Positions 17,877 to 27,500 of a stretch of 64,000 bases of DNA are shown here, piece after piece. This DNA is from Gemmataceae bacterium (GTDB taxonomy: Bacteria > Planctomycetota > Planctomycetia > Gemmatales > Gemmataceae). A program made the translations under genes and the position numbers. A model generated the notes under the pieces. The model saw nothing but the letters and a program-made list of their open reading frames with translations. It was not told the origin of the DNA and ran no database searches. The stretch spans positions 1-64,000 of the forward strand of contig JAKEET010000108.1 in assembly GCA_022616435.1 (NCBI GenBank), given 5' to 3'. Position 1 is the stretch's first letter. Every line of letters begins with the position of its first letter.

Positions 17877-18533
17877 CTAGCTGATGTCAAACTTGAACCG
17901 CACAGCGCCGCCCAGGATCACGCGCGTGCCGGGTTTCAAGGGATAGTCGTGCAGCGGCGGCACCATGTCCGCCTCGATCTGCGTCCCCGTGTTCCCGGCG
18001 AGCGGCCGGATCATGAACTCGCCGCCGGTCCGCGAACGGAGGATCAGGGCGTGCTGCCGCGACACCTTGCGCGCCGACGCCGCATCCAGCCACTCGGTGA
18101 CGTCGACCTCGGGGAACACGCCCGCCACCGCGTCCAGCCGGCCGATCAGCACCGCGTCCTTGGTCAGCGAGAAGTACTGCACCGGCAGCTTGTCCGGCCC
18201 GAACAGCGTCAAGCACGGCATCCCCGCGGGCGGCCGCGTCGGACCGGCCGGTATCGGCGACTTCGGCTGCTCGGCCAACGCGCCGGGCTCAACCAACTCG
18301 ACGCCACAAACGCAAAACGCGTCGGTGAAGTCGGCGCCATACACCTTGCCGCACGCCGGGCAGATTCGCCCGCCGGGAGGCACCGGCGTGCCGGCCGCGA
18401 GCTTGGACGCCGTCACCGGCGCAACCACCACGGCTGCCAGCGGCACGTTCTGGTCCGGCTGGCTGCTGCCGCAAATCGTGCAAGAGCGAGCCCCCTCGGG
18501 CAACGCTTCGCCACAGATGATGCATTGAGGCAT
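17877..18533 (-). CDS. zinc-ribbon and FHA-domain protein
   Basis: A 218-residue protein with an N-terminal double zinc ribbon (CIICGEALPEGARSCTICG at about 4-22; CPACGKVYG ... CVCG near 58-77) and a C-terminal FHA domain (about 120-218). The FHA core shows VLIGRLDA, the phosphothreonine-binding VSRQHALI, and GNTGTQIEA. FHA domains bind phosphothreonine peptides, so this is probably a partner or substrate of the kinase encoded six bases downstream. The Pro-rich linker between the parts is likely flexible. It is the first gene of the pair; heptamer repeat DNA lies just upstream. Confidence 0.9.
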   Translation of the reverse strand: MPQCIICGEALPEGARSCTICGSSQPDQNVPLAAVVVAPVTASKLAAGTPVPPGGRICPACGKVYGADFTDAFCVCGVELVEPGALAEQPKSPIPAGPTRPPAGMPCLTLFGPDKLPVQYFSLTKDAVLIGRLDAVAGVFPEVDVTEWLDAASARKVSRQHALILRSRTGGEFMIRPLAGNTGTQIEADMVPPLHDYPLKPGTRVILGGAVRFKFDIS

Positions 18534-18536
18534 GGT

Positions 18537-18568
18537 GTCAGGAATCAGGGGTCAGGAGTCCGGAGTCA
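18537..18568. repeat. degenerate 7-bp repeats (GGTCAGG type)
   Basis: TGTCAGGAATCAGGGGTCAGGAGTCC just upstream of the FHA gene start and downstream of the next gene's stop; the same heptamer family as at 12393-12483. Confidence 0.7.
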
Positions 18569-18616
18569 AGCCCCAGGATGAGCGCAGCGATTCCTGGGGG
18601 TTCACACGCGACGCAC

Positions 18617-19516
18617 TCATTCTTTCTTCTCCAGCCAGTACCGAATGATCCCCGCGAAGTACGTGGCGGTGACGTTCGATGGTTCGCCCGGCGCCATCCC
18701 GTAGCCGCCGTCTTCGTTGCGGCACTTGGCGACGAAGGAACGGACGCCTTCGACGTTGGCCGGACGGGCCTTGAGCATGACGAAGCAGCGCATCACACGG
18801 TACGTCGTTTCCAGGTCCGAAGCGATCTCGTCGGTGTCCTTGCCGTAGCCGCCGTTGCGGCGCTGGCCGTCCTTGAGGACTTTCACGATGGCCGCACCAT
18901 CGGAAACGTCGCCGCCGAGCCGCAACAAAGTGACGATGCTTCCCCCGGCGGCTCGCGCCTGACCCGGACCTTTGCCGAACCTGCCGTCGGGGCCTTGCAG
19001 CTTGCGGATCTCGGCGAGCCACTCCTTCGCGCGAGGCGCTTTTTTGTTCAGGCGTTCCAGGCCGGCGGCCGCGATGCGCATGTCCTCGAAGGTCTTCGCG
19101 TTCTCCGACAGGAACTTGACTGCCGCGGGCCCGATCTTGTCCGTGGGCATCTTGAGCTCCGCGACCGCCATCACGCCGACGGCCGTCGTGAACACATCCG
19201 GCTTGCCTCTGGGAAAATCGGAGAAACCGCCCGTGGCCGGGTCCCAGCAGCTCTCGACGAACTTGACCGCGGCCGCCTGATCGGGGACGGCGCCGCCCCA
19301 GTATTTCAAGGCCCGGACGGCCGCCGACGTGGCGCGCAGCGTGGGCGCCAGGCGGATGTTGGGCCGGGGCGCGATCGACGTGAAGCCGCCGGTTGAGGTC
19401 TGCAGCTTTTTCACATACTCAATGGTCTGCTTGACGCCGGCCGCATCATCGCCGCGCACCGGACTCGCGAGGCCCGCGACCGCCGCGATGGCCGGGATCA
19501 TCCATAGCCGCTTCAT
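18617..19516 (-). CDS. secreted prenyltransferase/squalene-cyclase-repeat protein
   Basis: A 299-residue secreted protein of alpha/alpha-barrel repeats of the prenyltransferase/squalene-oxidase type. Repeats with the QxxxGGF/GGYG signature: LQTSTGGFTSI, DPATGGFSDF, LQGPDGRFG, GQRRNGGYGKD, CRNEDGGYGMA. The signal peptide is MKRLWMIPAIAAVAGLASPVRGD. From the start at 19516 there is GAGGA eight bases upstream; the longer frame is rejected. Planctomycetes encode many such proteins, often called geranylgeranyl transferase beta-subunit-like, but secretion and lack of a partner argue against protein prenylation. The role is unknown. Confidence 0.85.
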   Translation of the reverse strand: MKRLWMIPAIAAVAGLASPVRGDDAAGVKQTIEYVKKLQTSTGGFTSIAPRPNIRLAPTLRATSAAVRALKYWGGAVPDQAAAVKFVESCWDPATGGFSDFPRGKPDVFTTAVGVMAVAELKMPTDKIGPAAVKFLSENAKTFEDMRIAAAGLERLNKKAPRAKEWLAEIRKLQGPDGRFGKGPGQARAAGGSIVTLLRLGGDVSDGAAIVKVLKDGQRRNGGYGKDTDEIASDLETTYRVMRCFVMLKARPANVEGVRSFVAKCRNEDGGYGMAPGEPSNVTATYFAGIIRYWLEKKE

Positions 19517-19646
19517 GATGAATCCTCGTCGGAATTGGTCTGGACAAGCCGCGGTTATTTTGGCATATGCGGCCATCCGCTTTCCATTACATTAGGCGAA
19601 CGCTGCCGCATCGTGGAGCACGTTGTCCACCGCACCGAGGGCCCCC

Positions 19647-20114
19647 ATGCAACGTTCAAGCAACTGGCCGCGTCGATTGCTGGCGGTGGCCCTGGTCTGC
19701 GCAGGCTGCGCGATCGCTCAGCGCGGCGCTGCCGACGAGCCAACGTCGTCGCGGCCGTCCGGCCTGTGGCCGTGGTCGTCCAGGAAAGTACCGGAGGCCA
19801 AGAAGGACGGCACCGGCCAACCGGTGAGCGAAACTCGGAAAGAAGCCGAAGCGGCCCGCCGGCTCCGCGCGGAGCTCGACTGGAAACGGCGCTCGGAAGT
19901 CTGCCAGAAACTGCGGCAGATCGCCTACGAGACCAAGGACGACGAGCTGGACCGCTTCGCCGAGCGGCTCGATCAACGCGCCTGGGACGTCTACGTGCGG
20001 CGCCTGGGCCGTGGCGCCGTGCCCTTTGAACCCGCCGTTGATTTCGACCCTGCGGAACCTGGCCCCATGACGCTGCCCATGATGTGGCCCACGATACGGG
20101 AGGACCAGCGATGA
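19647..20114 (+). CDS. small secreted protein, unknown
   Basis: A 155-residue protein with a signal peptide (MQRSSNWPRRLLAVALVCAGCAIA). It continues with a charged, helical, probably coiled-coil stretch (ETRKEAEAARRLRAELDWKRRSEVCQKLRQIAYET) and an acidic Pro-rich tail. GAGGG lies about six bases before the ATG at 19647; a TTG at 19623 is less likely. The stop overlaps the start of the next gene (ATGA), so the two are translationally coupled. I do not recognise a family. Confidence 0.75.
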   Translation: MQRSSNWPRRLLAVALVCAGCAIAQRGAADEPTSSRPSGLWPWSSRKVPEAKKDGTGQPVSETRKEAEAARRLRAELDWKRRSEVCQKLRQIAYETKDDELDRFAERLDQRAWDVYVRRLGRGAVPFEPAVDFDPAEPGPMTLPMMWPTIREDQR

Positions 20115-20359
20115 GACGTTTCATCTTCGCGGCACTCCTGCCGTGCTTGACACTTGGCTGCATCGAGATGGAAGTCAGCCTCCGCGAACGGCCGTCGCGA
20201 TCGGCGACCCCGCCGCCGGCCATCGCCGCCCCGATCACGGCCGACCAGGTCACGCCCGCCAACGCCCGCCGCATGGCCCAGGCGCTGTGGGATGAATTTG
20301 ACCGCGAGGAGCTGACACCGTCCACAACGGCGTCGAGCAAGACGTCGCCCGAGCGCTGA
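20111..20359 (+). CDS. small lipoprotein, unknown
   Basis: An 82-residue putative lipoprotein: MRRFIFAALLPCLTLGC gives a lipobox (LTLGC) with Cys at 17. The rest is short, Pro/Ala-rich and then helical (NARRMAQALWDEFDREE). The start ATG overlaps the upstream stop by four bases. Together with the preceding secreted protein it forms a two-gene envelope operon of unknown purpose. Confidence 0.75.
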   Translation: MRRFIFAALLPCLTLGCIEMEVSLRERPSRSATPPPAIAAPITADQVTPANARRMAQALWDEFDREELTPSTTASSKTSPER

Positions 20360-20415
20360 ACATCAACCGACCTCGGCCGACCCCGTTTAGCGCACTCAGA
20401 AGCCGGCGATGGCAT

Positions 20416-20567
20416 GGGTGGCATACTTTCGCGACTCACACGCGATGCGGAGATCTTCTGGATCAACACCGCGAAAGCATGCGGGGTGTCGCCGGGGACA
20501 GCTTGCTTTCGCCGTGATGGTCCAGACGGTTCACGTGTGGCGAGGCGTCGGCGAAAGCATGCCACCC
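20416..20567. repeat. nested inverted-repeat element (GGTGGCATNCTTTCGC family)
   Basis: Left end GGGTGGCATACTTTCGC (20416-20432) and right end GCGAAAGCATGCCACCC (20551-20567) are inverted copies differing at one position. Two inner inverted copies, GCGAAAGCATGC (20471-20482) and GCTTGCTTTCGC (20501-20512), sit between them. The ~150-bp element fills the gap between a lipoprotein gene and the convergent GH5-like gene. Confidence 0.85.
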
Positions 20568-20619
20568 CCCCCAACATGGTGCCCTATCAATCTGACGCTC
20601 ACGAGCGGGGCCGTGCCTT

Positions 20620-21726
20620 TCAATCGCCCTTCCTGCTTCTCTTCGCGAAGAACTCCAGCCACTGCAGCATCATCGCGTCGCCGATCGTGGTCGAGCGCCG
20701 CAGTTCCGCCGGCGTCTTGCCCCAGTAGAAGCCGATCCAGCCGGCGGCATGCTTCTCGGATTGCTCGAAAAACCGGCCGAACTCGTCCATCGAACACCGC
20801 AGCGGAAACGTCTCCTCGATCACCACCGGCTTGCCGACGGCCGCGAATCCCTTCAACGTCGCCAACGCCTCGTCAACTTTCTTGGCCTTGGGATAGATGT
20901 GCACGCACAAGAAATCGAGATCGCCGGCGATCTTGTCCGGCACGAACCCCGAGGTCAGTCCCGGCCGGTCGAGGCTCCAATCGACCAGGCCGACGGTGAT
21001 CATATGCCGCAGATCCCAGGCCCGGATTGCTCGCACCAGGTGCGTGATCCACTTTTGAGCGATCTCGGGTCGCGGCCGCTTATCTTGATCGAGCGTGATG
21101 AACTGCACGAAGTGCTTGCCGCCGAACGGCGGGCCGAGCCAATCGCCGGCCTTGCGCTTGCCGCCGGGCACGACCGGCTCGTTCATCAGATCGTAGCAGA
21201 AGATGGCCGGGCTCGTGCCGCAAACATCCGCGACCGACCCCCAGAAATCCACCTGGCAATCCCATCGGTCCTGCTCCGAGAGTCGATCATACCACGCCGG
21301 CACGTCCTTTTTGTGGTAGCAACCCAGGCCGGTCACATTCAGATAAAGCCGCGCCTTCTCGGCCAGCTTCACGAGCTTGCCGAGCTGCTTGAGCGCTTTC
21401 TCGTTGGGGCGTTCCGGCGCGTCCATGAACTTGGCGAATTGCAGATGGATGCGAACGACGTTGGCGCCGAGGTCCTTCATCTCCTTGAAGTCCTCTTCGA
21501 CACGCGGCCAATCGGTCTCCCAGTAGTCCTCGATTAGCGCGCCTTTTTCGTCATGATCGTAGTTGAAGCCCAAGGGCGTGAACCGGCGAAAGGTATTCTC
21601 TTCGACAAACGTCCGGCCATCCTTTGCGACCCGAATCCAAGGCATCGCTGGCCGATCCTCGTGGGCCATGCTCACCGCCGACACAATCAGGATCACGCAC
21701 CAGCAAGTGAATCGTGCCCAGTTCAT
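20620..21726 (-). CDS. secreted GH5/cellulase-like glycoside hydrolase
   Basis: A 368-residue secreted protein with a (beta/alpha)8 glycoside-hydrolase fold of the cellulase (GH5/clan A) type. The acid/base glutamate is in CYDLMNEPVV near residue 180, the nucleophile in VVIEETFPL near 300. Early strand motifs include FTPLGFNYDHDE and GANVVRIHLQF. The signal peptide is MNWARFTCWCVILIVSAVSMAH. The substrate (plant, algal or own polysaccharide) cannot be inferred. The start at 21726 overlaps the stop of the upstream beta-propeller gene (ATGA), so the two are coupled. Confidence 0.88.
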   Translation of the reverse strand: MNWARFTCWCVILIVSAVSMAHEDRPAMPWIRVAKDGRTFVEENTFRRFTPLGFNYDHDEKGALIEDYWETDWPRVEEDFKEMKDLGANVVRIHLQFAKFMDAPERPNEKALKQLGKLVKLAEKARLYLNVTGLGCYHKKDVPAWYDRLSEQDRWDCQVDFWGSVADVCGTSPAIFCYDLMNEPVVPGGKRKAGDWLGPPFGGKHFVQFITLDQDKRPRPEIAQKWITHLVRAIRAWDLRHMITVGLVDWSLDRPGLTSGFVPDKIAGDLDFLCVHIYPKAKKVDEALATLKGFAAVGKPVVIEETFPLRCSMDEFGRFFEQSEKHAAGWIGFYWGKTPAELRRSTTIGDAMMLQWLEFFAKRSRKGD

Positions 21727-23351
21727 GGTGTTGCCTTTCCGGCGGCGATGCTCGGTGACTTGGCCCGACGCCAACGCCGCAGATGGATGCCCAGCAATCC
21801 GACGGCGAGCACGCCAATGAGCCATCGGGGCCACTGGGGCGCCGTCAACGGCAACGACCAGACGCGCATGTCGCCAGCGCCGCCGGTGACCAGGACCTTG
21901 CCGTCGGGCGAAAACAGCCAGTATTCGGCATCATGGAGGACGGGTGATGCCGCGCCGCTGTCCACGTCGAACAAGTGCAGCTCGTAGTCACTGTCTTTGC
22001 GTCCCAACCCTTCCGGCAGCGTGATTCCTTTCGGAACCCAGTCCACCCATTTGCCCTGCTGATAATTGAAGGTCAGGCGCACTGCCAGCCAGCGGTCGTC
22101 GGCCGACATGCCGGCCATGACGCCGCGCGCCGCGACGCAATCTCCGTGACCGACGCGCATCATGTAGGCCCGGCGCGTCCCCATCCAGTCGCGCTGCGGC
22201 ATGGGGGTTTGTTCTTCCTCTGTGTAAGGCGTGTGCTTGTGTCCGGCGCGATCGTGCCAGTAGCCGTCGTCGTGAAAATCGAACGCCGGCCGGGCCTGGT
22301 CGCCGTCGAGTTCCCACCAGCCCCAGTCATGGTGCAGGAACCGTCCGGCCGTCGTGAAGCGGAAGTGCTCCTGCCCCTTGGTCTCGGCGATGGTCCGCGA
22401 CTCGCCGTTTTCCATGTCCCACAATTGAAGCTGCACGAGATGATTGCGCGACAGATCGCGGCTGCAAATCGCGACTTGCTTGCCGTCCGACGCGAACGAC
22501 AGATCGAACATCGCGTTGGACGAGGGCATCGGTCGTTGCCACAACAGCTTGCCGGCGGGCACATCCCGGGCCTGGACCCATGGTCCTTCGGGGACGGCGG
22601 CCGGGGGCGTCGGCTGCTGGGTGACGATGGCGATGCAGCGTGTGCCGTCCGGCGACAGCCGCCACGTCGGGCAGTTGATGCCGTAGCTCTCGACGAGATG
22701 CCTGATCTGGAACCTGATCCGCGCCGCCGGCACGTCCCAGCAACTGACACGGTTGCCTCGATACTCCTCGGCGAAGAACGTCTGCCCGTGTCCCCAGTGC
22801 CATCGGTAGATCCAACTTGCCCTTCGGCCCGCGAGAACGTCCTCGGGAAAGAGTGTGGCCAGGGCGATCGTGCGGGGCTCGCCTCGGGCAGGCACGTCCC
22901 AGATCAGCAACGGTTGGTAGCTTTGCACGACCGCGACCTTGCGGTTATCCAGCGAGAATCCTACCGACGGCTCGGCGCCCTCCGCATTGTCCTGCAAGTC
23001 GCGTCCCAGATGCACAGAGTTCAACGGAACGCAGCGTACTTTGCGACCCAGGCGGCCGATGAAGAACTGATTGTCCGGTGAAAACGCCGCCCGTTGCTTG
23101 TCGGGCCAGGTCCCGATGTGATGCGAGTCCAGGACCAGGCGCTCTCCGGTCGTCAAATTGATCAACTGGTCTCTGCTCTGTTGTCCGGCGAGCAGCCAGC
23201 GTCCGTCGGGGGAGAATAGCCAGGGAATATGCGACTTGGTATCCCCGAGCACCGCCGCCGGACGCACCGGCGCATGCCACGCCAGGAAAGCGGCGGCGGC
23301 CAGCACCAGCCAGAGCAGCGCCATGCCGAGTTGTTTGACGCGCTTCCACAT
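21723..23351 (-). CDS. membrane-anchored WD40-like beta-propeller protein
   Basis: A 542-residue protein with an N-terminal signal/anchor (MALLWLVLAAAAFLAW), about 450 residues of WD40-like propeller repeats (WLFSPDGRWLLAG, AAFSPDNQFFIG, WRLSPDGTRCIAI, YWLFSPDGKVLVTGG) and a C-terminal transmembrane helix (WLIGVLAVGLLGIHLRRWRR). The propeller should lie outside the cytoplasmic membrane and mediate binding. The start chosen is the ATG at 23351 (MWKRVKQLG), which gives a normal anchor; the frame runs on upstream without support. First gene of the pair with the GH5-like enzyme. Confidence 0.82.
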   Translation of the reverse strand: MWKRVKQLGMALLWLVLAAAAFLAWHAPVRPAAVLGDTKSHIPWLFSPDGRWLLAGQQSRDQLINLTTGERLVLDSHHIGTWPDKQRAAFSPDNQFFIGRLGRKVRCVPLNSVHLGRDLQDNAEGAEPSVGFSLDNRKVAVVQSYQPLLIWDVPARGEPRTIALATLFPEDVLAGRRASWIYRWHWGHGQTFFAEEYRGNRVSCWDVPAARIRFQIRHLVESYGINCPTWRLSPDGTRCIAIVTQQPTPPAAVPEGPWVQARDVPAGKLLWQRPMPSSNAMFDLSFASDGKQVAICSRDLSRNHLVQLQLWDMENGESRTIAETKGQEHFRFTTAGRFLHHDWGWWELDGDQARPAFDFHDDGYWHDRAGHKHTPYTEEEQTPMPQRDWMGTRRAYMMRVGHGDCVAARGVMAGMSADDRWLAVRLTFNYQQGKWVDWVPKGITLPEGLGRKDSDYELHLFDVDSGAASPVLHDAEYWLFSPDGKVLVTGGAGDMRVWSLPLTAPQWPRWLIGVLAVGLLGIHLRRWRRAKSPSIAAGKATP

Positions 23352-23445
23352 GGGCTTCAGCTGTGATCCGCCGGCAGTCCAACAGACGTTGGGATATTGT
23401 TGGAATAGACACCGACGTTTGGACTGCGGAGCCGGTGTCAAGTGT

Positions 23446-24069
23446 TCATGCCGATGCCGTCAACTCGACATGATTGCCGTCCACATCTTGGACAACCGCG
23501 CGTCGTCCCCAGGGCGATTCCTTGGGTTCGCTGATCATTCTGACGCCGCGGCTGCGCAGCAATTCAAGCGTTTCATCAAGAAAGGGGACTCGGAACCCCA
23601 GTCGCATCGGCGCCGCCATGCCGCCGTTTCGACACGGGTAAATCTCGAACACCAACGGTCCCAGCGTGGCCGCGTAGTGGCGCGGCCCCGTCCCATGGTG
23701 TTCGGCAACGAAATGGAGACCGAGAAGGCTGTAGAACTCCCTTGCCGATTCAATGTCCTTGACTTGGATGACCAGGAGCGAGAGCGCTGGGGCGTCGGGC
23801 GCCGCCAACGCTCGCAGTTGGCGGGCGGCCGATTCGAAATCGGTGGAGGTGAATCGGTAATGATTGCCAAGGCCTTCGTCGGGACGCAACATGTCCACGC
23901 CGAAGCCTTGTGTGGGCGAATAGGCCATGACGACGGCGCGGCCATTCCGGCGCACGTCAAGCATGGCGGCGCCTGAGGGGAACACCGTCAAGCGCGAATC
24001 GACCTCGGGCCCAATCCCGCCCAGGTCGTCGCTCAATCGCTTCATTTGATCGACCGAAGTGACGCTCAT
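23446..24069 (-). CDS. VOC-family (glyoxalase/dioxygenase superfamily) protein
   Basis: A 207-residue protein. The N-terminal ~80 residues are a beta-rich region without assignment (RLTVFPSGAAMLDVRRNGRAVVMAYS); the C-terminal ~115 residues form a vicinal-oxygen-chelate domain: LLVIQVKDIESAREFYSLLGLHF, RLGFRVPFLDETLELLRSRGV, and VVQDVDGNHVELTA. The last metal-ligand glutamate (HVEL) is present; other ligands are uncertain. The reaction is unknown. The start overlaps the stop of the upstream small gene (ATGA). Confidence 0.85.
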   Translation of the reverse strand: MSVTSVDQMKRLSDDLGGIGPEVDSRLTVFPSGAAMLDVRRNGRAVVMAYSPTQGFGVDMLRPDEGLGNHYRFTSTDFESAARQLRALAAPDAPALSLLVIQVKDIESAREFYSLLGLHFVAEHHGTGPRHYAATLGPLVFEIYPCRNGGMAAPMRLGFRVPFLDETLELLRSRGVRMISEPKESPWGRRAVVQDVDGNHVELTASA

Positions 24070-24413
24070 TTCTCAAACTCCGGAAGCCCGGTGAGCTTGT
24101 TCACGATGCGCACCGCGCCATGCGCGGCGATCTCGATGCGATGCCCGCGCGTGAGCGCCAGGATGCCGCCGTCGTCGAGCTGGGCGACGAAGTCATCCAA
24201 CGGACAGTACATCCGGCCGTCAAACTCCGACGGCGCCGGCGGCGGCGATTTCTTGACGATGCCGCTCCATTCGTCCTCGACCTGATCGAGCGTGTCGCAC
24301 AGTTGCCGAAACGCGGCCTCCGCGCTTTCGGCATGCGGCAAAGCGTGCAACCGGCGATACAATTCCTCGAGTCGCTCGCGGATTGATCGCGGCGGGATCG
24401 CGGGCTCACTCAT
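24066..24413 (-). CDS. conserved-looking hypothetical protein paired with VOC gene
   Basis: A 115-residue soluble protein. The first half is helical (SIRERLEELYRRLHALPHAESAEAAFRQLCDTLDQVEDEW), the second half mixed (MYCPLDDFVAQLDDGGILALTRGHRIEIAAHGAVRIVNKLTG). I do not recognise a family. Start chosen at the ATG at 24413; a GTG at 24431 is possible and neither has a strong ribosome-binding site. Its stop overlaps the next gene's ATG, so it is co-expressed with the VOC protein. Confidence 0.72.
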   Translation of the reverse strand: MSEPAIPPRSIRERLEELYRRLHALPHAESAEAAFRQLCDTLDQVEDEWSGIVKKSPPPAPSEFDGRMYCPLDDFVAQLDDGGILALTRGHRIEIAAHGAVRIVNKLTGLPEFEK

Positions 24414-24547
24414 CAGGTCATCATACACCACTCATGCGAAAGGCACGGCATTGTCCCGGTTTTCATTGCCTTCCGCATGCGAAAACTTGACAATGAACCA
24501 AGTCGTTCGTGACTCTCCCACCTGCTGTCCAACAAAGAACCGCGACT

Positions 24548-27500
24548 ATGCAAGCACTCTCATCCGGCCTTCTCCTTCTTTCGTCGGCGTTGACGACCCA
24601 GGCCGCTCCGCTCGAACTCAAAAAAGGCGATCGCATCTGCCTCGTCGGCAACACGCTCGCCGAACGCATGCAGCACCACGGCTGGCTGGAGACGCTCATC
24701 ACCGCCCGCTTCCCGCAACACGACCTCGTGTTCCGCAACCTCGGCTTCTCCGGCGACGAGCTGACCTTGCGGCTTCGCTCGGCCGGCTTCGGCTCGCCCG
24801 ATGACTGGCTGACCAGAACGAAAGCCGACGTCGTCTTCGCGTTCTTCGGCTACAACGAGTCGTTCGCCGGCCAGGCCGGGCTCGACAAGTTCAAGAAGGA
24901 CCTGACGGATTATCTGAAGCATCTCCAAAGCCGGAAGTACAACGGCACATCGCCGCCGCGCGTCGTCTTGTTCTCGCCGATCGCGCATGAGAACCTCCGG
25001 GATCCGAACCTCCCCGATGGCAAAGAGAATAACGAGCGCCTGAAACTCTACACTGCGGCGCTGGCCGAGGCGGCCGCCAAGAACGGCGTGCGTTTCGTCG
25101 ATCTGTTCACGCCGAGTCAGGCGCTGTATGCCAATGCCCAGCGGCCGTTGACCATCAACGGGATTCATCTGAGTGAGCGCGGGGACCGGGAGCTTGCGGC
25201 GGCGATCGATGCGGCGCTGTTTGACGGCGCGAGCGCGAAACGGCAAGCCACTGACGCGGTCCTGGAAAGAATCCGCGCCGCCGTCCTCGAGCGCAACTTC
25301 ACCTGGTTCAATCGCTATCGCACGGTGGACGGGTATTCGATCCACGGCGGCCGGGCCGATCTGCGCTTCGAAGAATACGACCCGGCGACCGGCAAGAAGA
25401 CCGGCAAGATCAACAGCAACCGCGAAGTCGCCCAGCGCGAGATGGAGATCCTCGATGTCATGACCGCCAACCGCGACAAGGCCGTCTGGGCCGCGGCCCG
25501 GCGAGCGTCGGGGCGTCAGCCCGACGTGGACTACAAGGTCGACGACGGCAACACGCCCCCCTTCGTCCATATCCACACGAACAAACCCGGTTCGCTTCCT
25601 GCGAACAAGCATCTCTACCTCGGCGGTGAAGAGGCCATCCAGAAGATGAAGCTCGGCAAGGGCCTGAAGATCACGCTGTTCGCCGACGAGAAGCGGTTCC
25701 CCGATCTCGCCAGTCCGGTGCAGATGGCCTGGGACGCCAAGGGCCGGCTGTACGTCGCCGTCATGCCGTCGTACCCGCACTGGAAGCCCAAGGAGGAGAT
25801 GAACGACAAGGTCCTGATCTTCGAGGACAAGGACGGCGACGGCCGGGCCGATACATGCAAGGTCTTCGCCGACAAGCTGCACGTGCCGACCGGGCTGGAG
25901 TTCTGGAACGGCGGCCTGTTCGTCGGCCAGCAACCCGACTTGATGTTCCTGAAGGACACCGACGGCGACGACGTGGCCGACGTCCGCGAGCGCGTGCTGC
26001 ACGGCATCGATTCGGCCGACACGCACCACGCGCTCAACAGCTTCGTCCTCGATCCGGGCGGGGCGCTCTACTTCCAGGAAGGCACCTTCCACCACACCCA
26101 GGTCGAGACGCCGTACGGCCCGCCGGTCCGCTGCGCCAATGCCGGCGTGTTCCGCTTCGAGCCGCGCTCCAGGAAGTTCGAAGTCTACGTCGGCTACGGC
26201 TTCGCCAACCCGCACGGCCACGTCTTCGATCGTTGGGGCCAGGACTTCGTCACCGACGGCACCGGCGCCGTCAACTACTTCGCCGCGCCGTTCTCCGGCA
26301 AGGCCGAATATCCGATGCGCCGCGCCGGCTACAAGCCGTTCTTCCCGCAGAAGACCCGGCCATGCCCCGCGACCGAGATCCTGTCGAGCCGTCACTTCCC
26401 CGACGATTGGCAGGGCAACTACCTGATCGCCAACGTCATCGGCTTCCAGGGGATCATGCGCTACCAGATGAAGGACGACGGTTCCGGCTTCGGCGCCGAC
26501 GAGCAGGAGCCGATCGTGAGTTCCACCGATCCCAACTTCCGTCCATCCGACCTGGAGATCGGTCCGGACGGGGCGCTGTACTTCCTCGACTGGCAGAACC
26601 CGATCATCGGCCACATGCAGCACAACCTGCGCGATCCGAACCGCAACCGCGTTCATGGCCGCATTTACAAGGTCGCCTACGAAGGCAGGCCGCTGACGAC
26701 GCCCGCGCCGATCGCGGGGCAGCCGATCGCGAAGCTCCTGGACTTGCTCAAGGACCACGACGACCGAGTCCGCTACCGCACGCGGATCGAGCTGTCGGGC
26801 CGCAGGACCGACGAGGTCATGAAGGCCGTGAGCGATTGGATTCCGGAGAAGGGACCGGAGTATGAACATCAACTGCTCGAAACATTGTGGCTGCACCAGA
26901 GCCACAACATCGTCAACGAAGACCTGCTCAAGCGCATGCTGAGCTCGCCGGACTTTCGGGCCCGGGCGGCGGCCACGCGCGTGCTGTGCTACTGGCGCGA
27001 TCGGGTGTCGGATTCTCTCGAGCTGCTGAAGAAGCAGGCGGCCGACCAGCATCCGCGCGTGCGGCTGGAAGCGGTGCGGGCGGCCAGCTTCTTCACCGTG
27101 CCGGAAGCCGTCGATGTGCCGCTGATCGCCGGCGAATTGCCGGGCGACTACTTCCTGGACTACTGCGCCAAGGAAACGCTGCGGACGCTGGAGCCGTTGT
27201 GGAAAGCGGCGCTCGCGGCCGGCAAGACGATCCCGGTGACGAGCGAGCCGGCCGCGCGCTTCTTTCTGCGCAACATCAACATCGAACAGCTCGTCAAGAT
27301 GGAGCGGACCCGGCCGGTGCTGCAGGAGATGTTGCTGCGGCCCGGCGTGCAGGATGAATTGAGGCGCGACGCCCTGCGCGGCCTCGCCAAGGCCGAGAAG
27401 CGCGCCGAGCTGCGCGTGCTGTTCGACGCGGTTGCGCGCATCGACGACAAGAAGGACAACCGCGACGAAGCCGTGGTCTTCGATCTGGTGCGCCTGCTCG

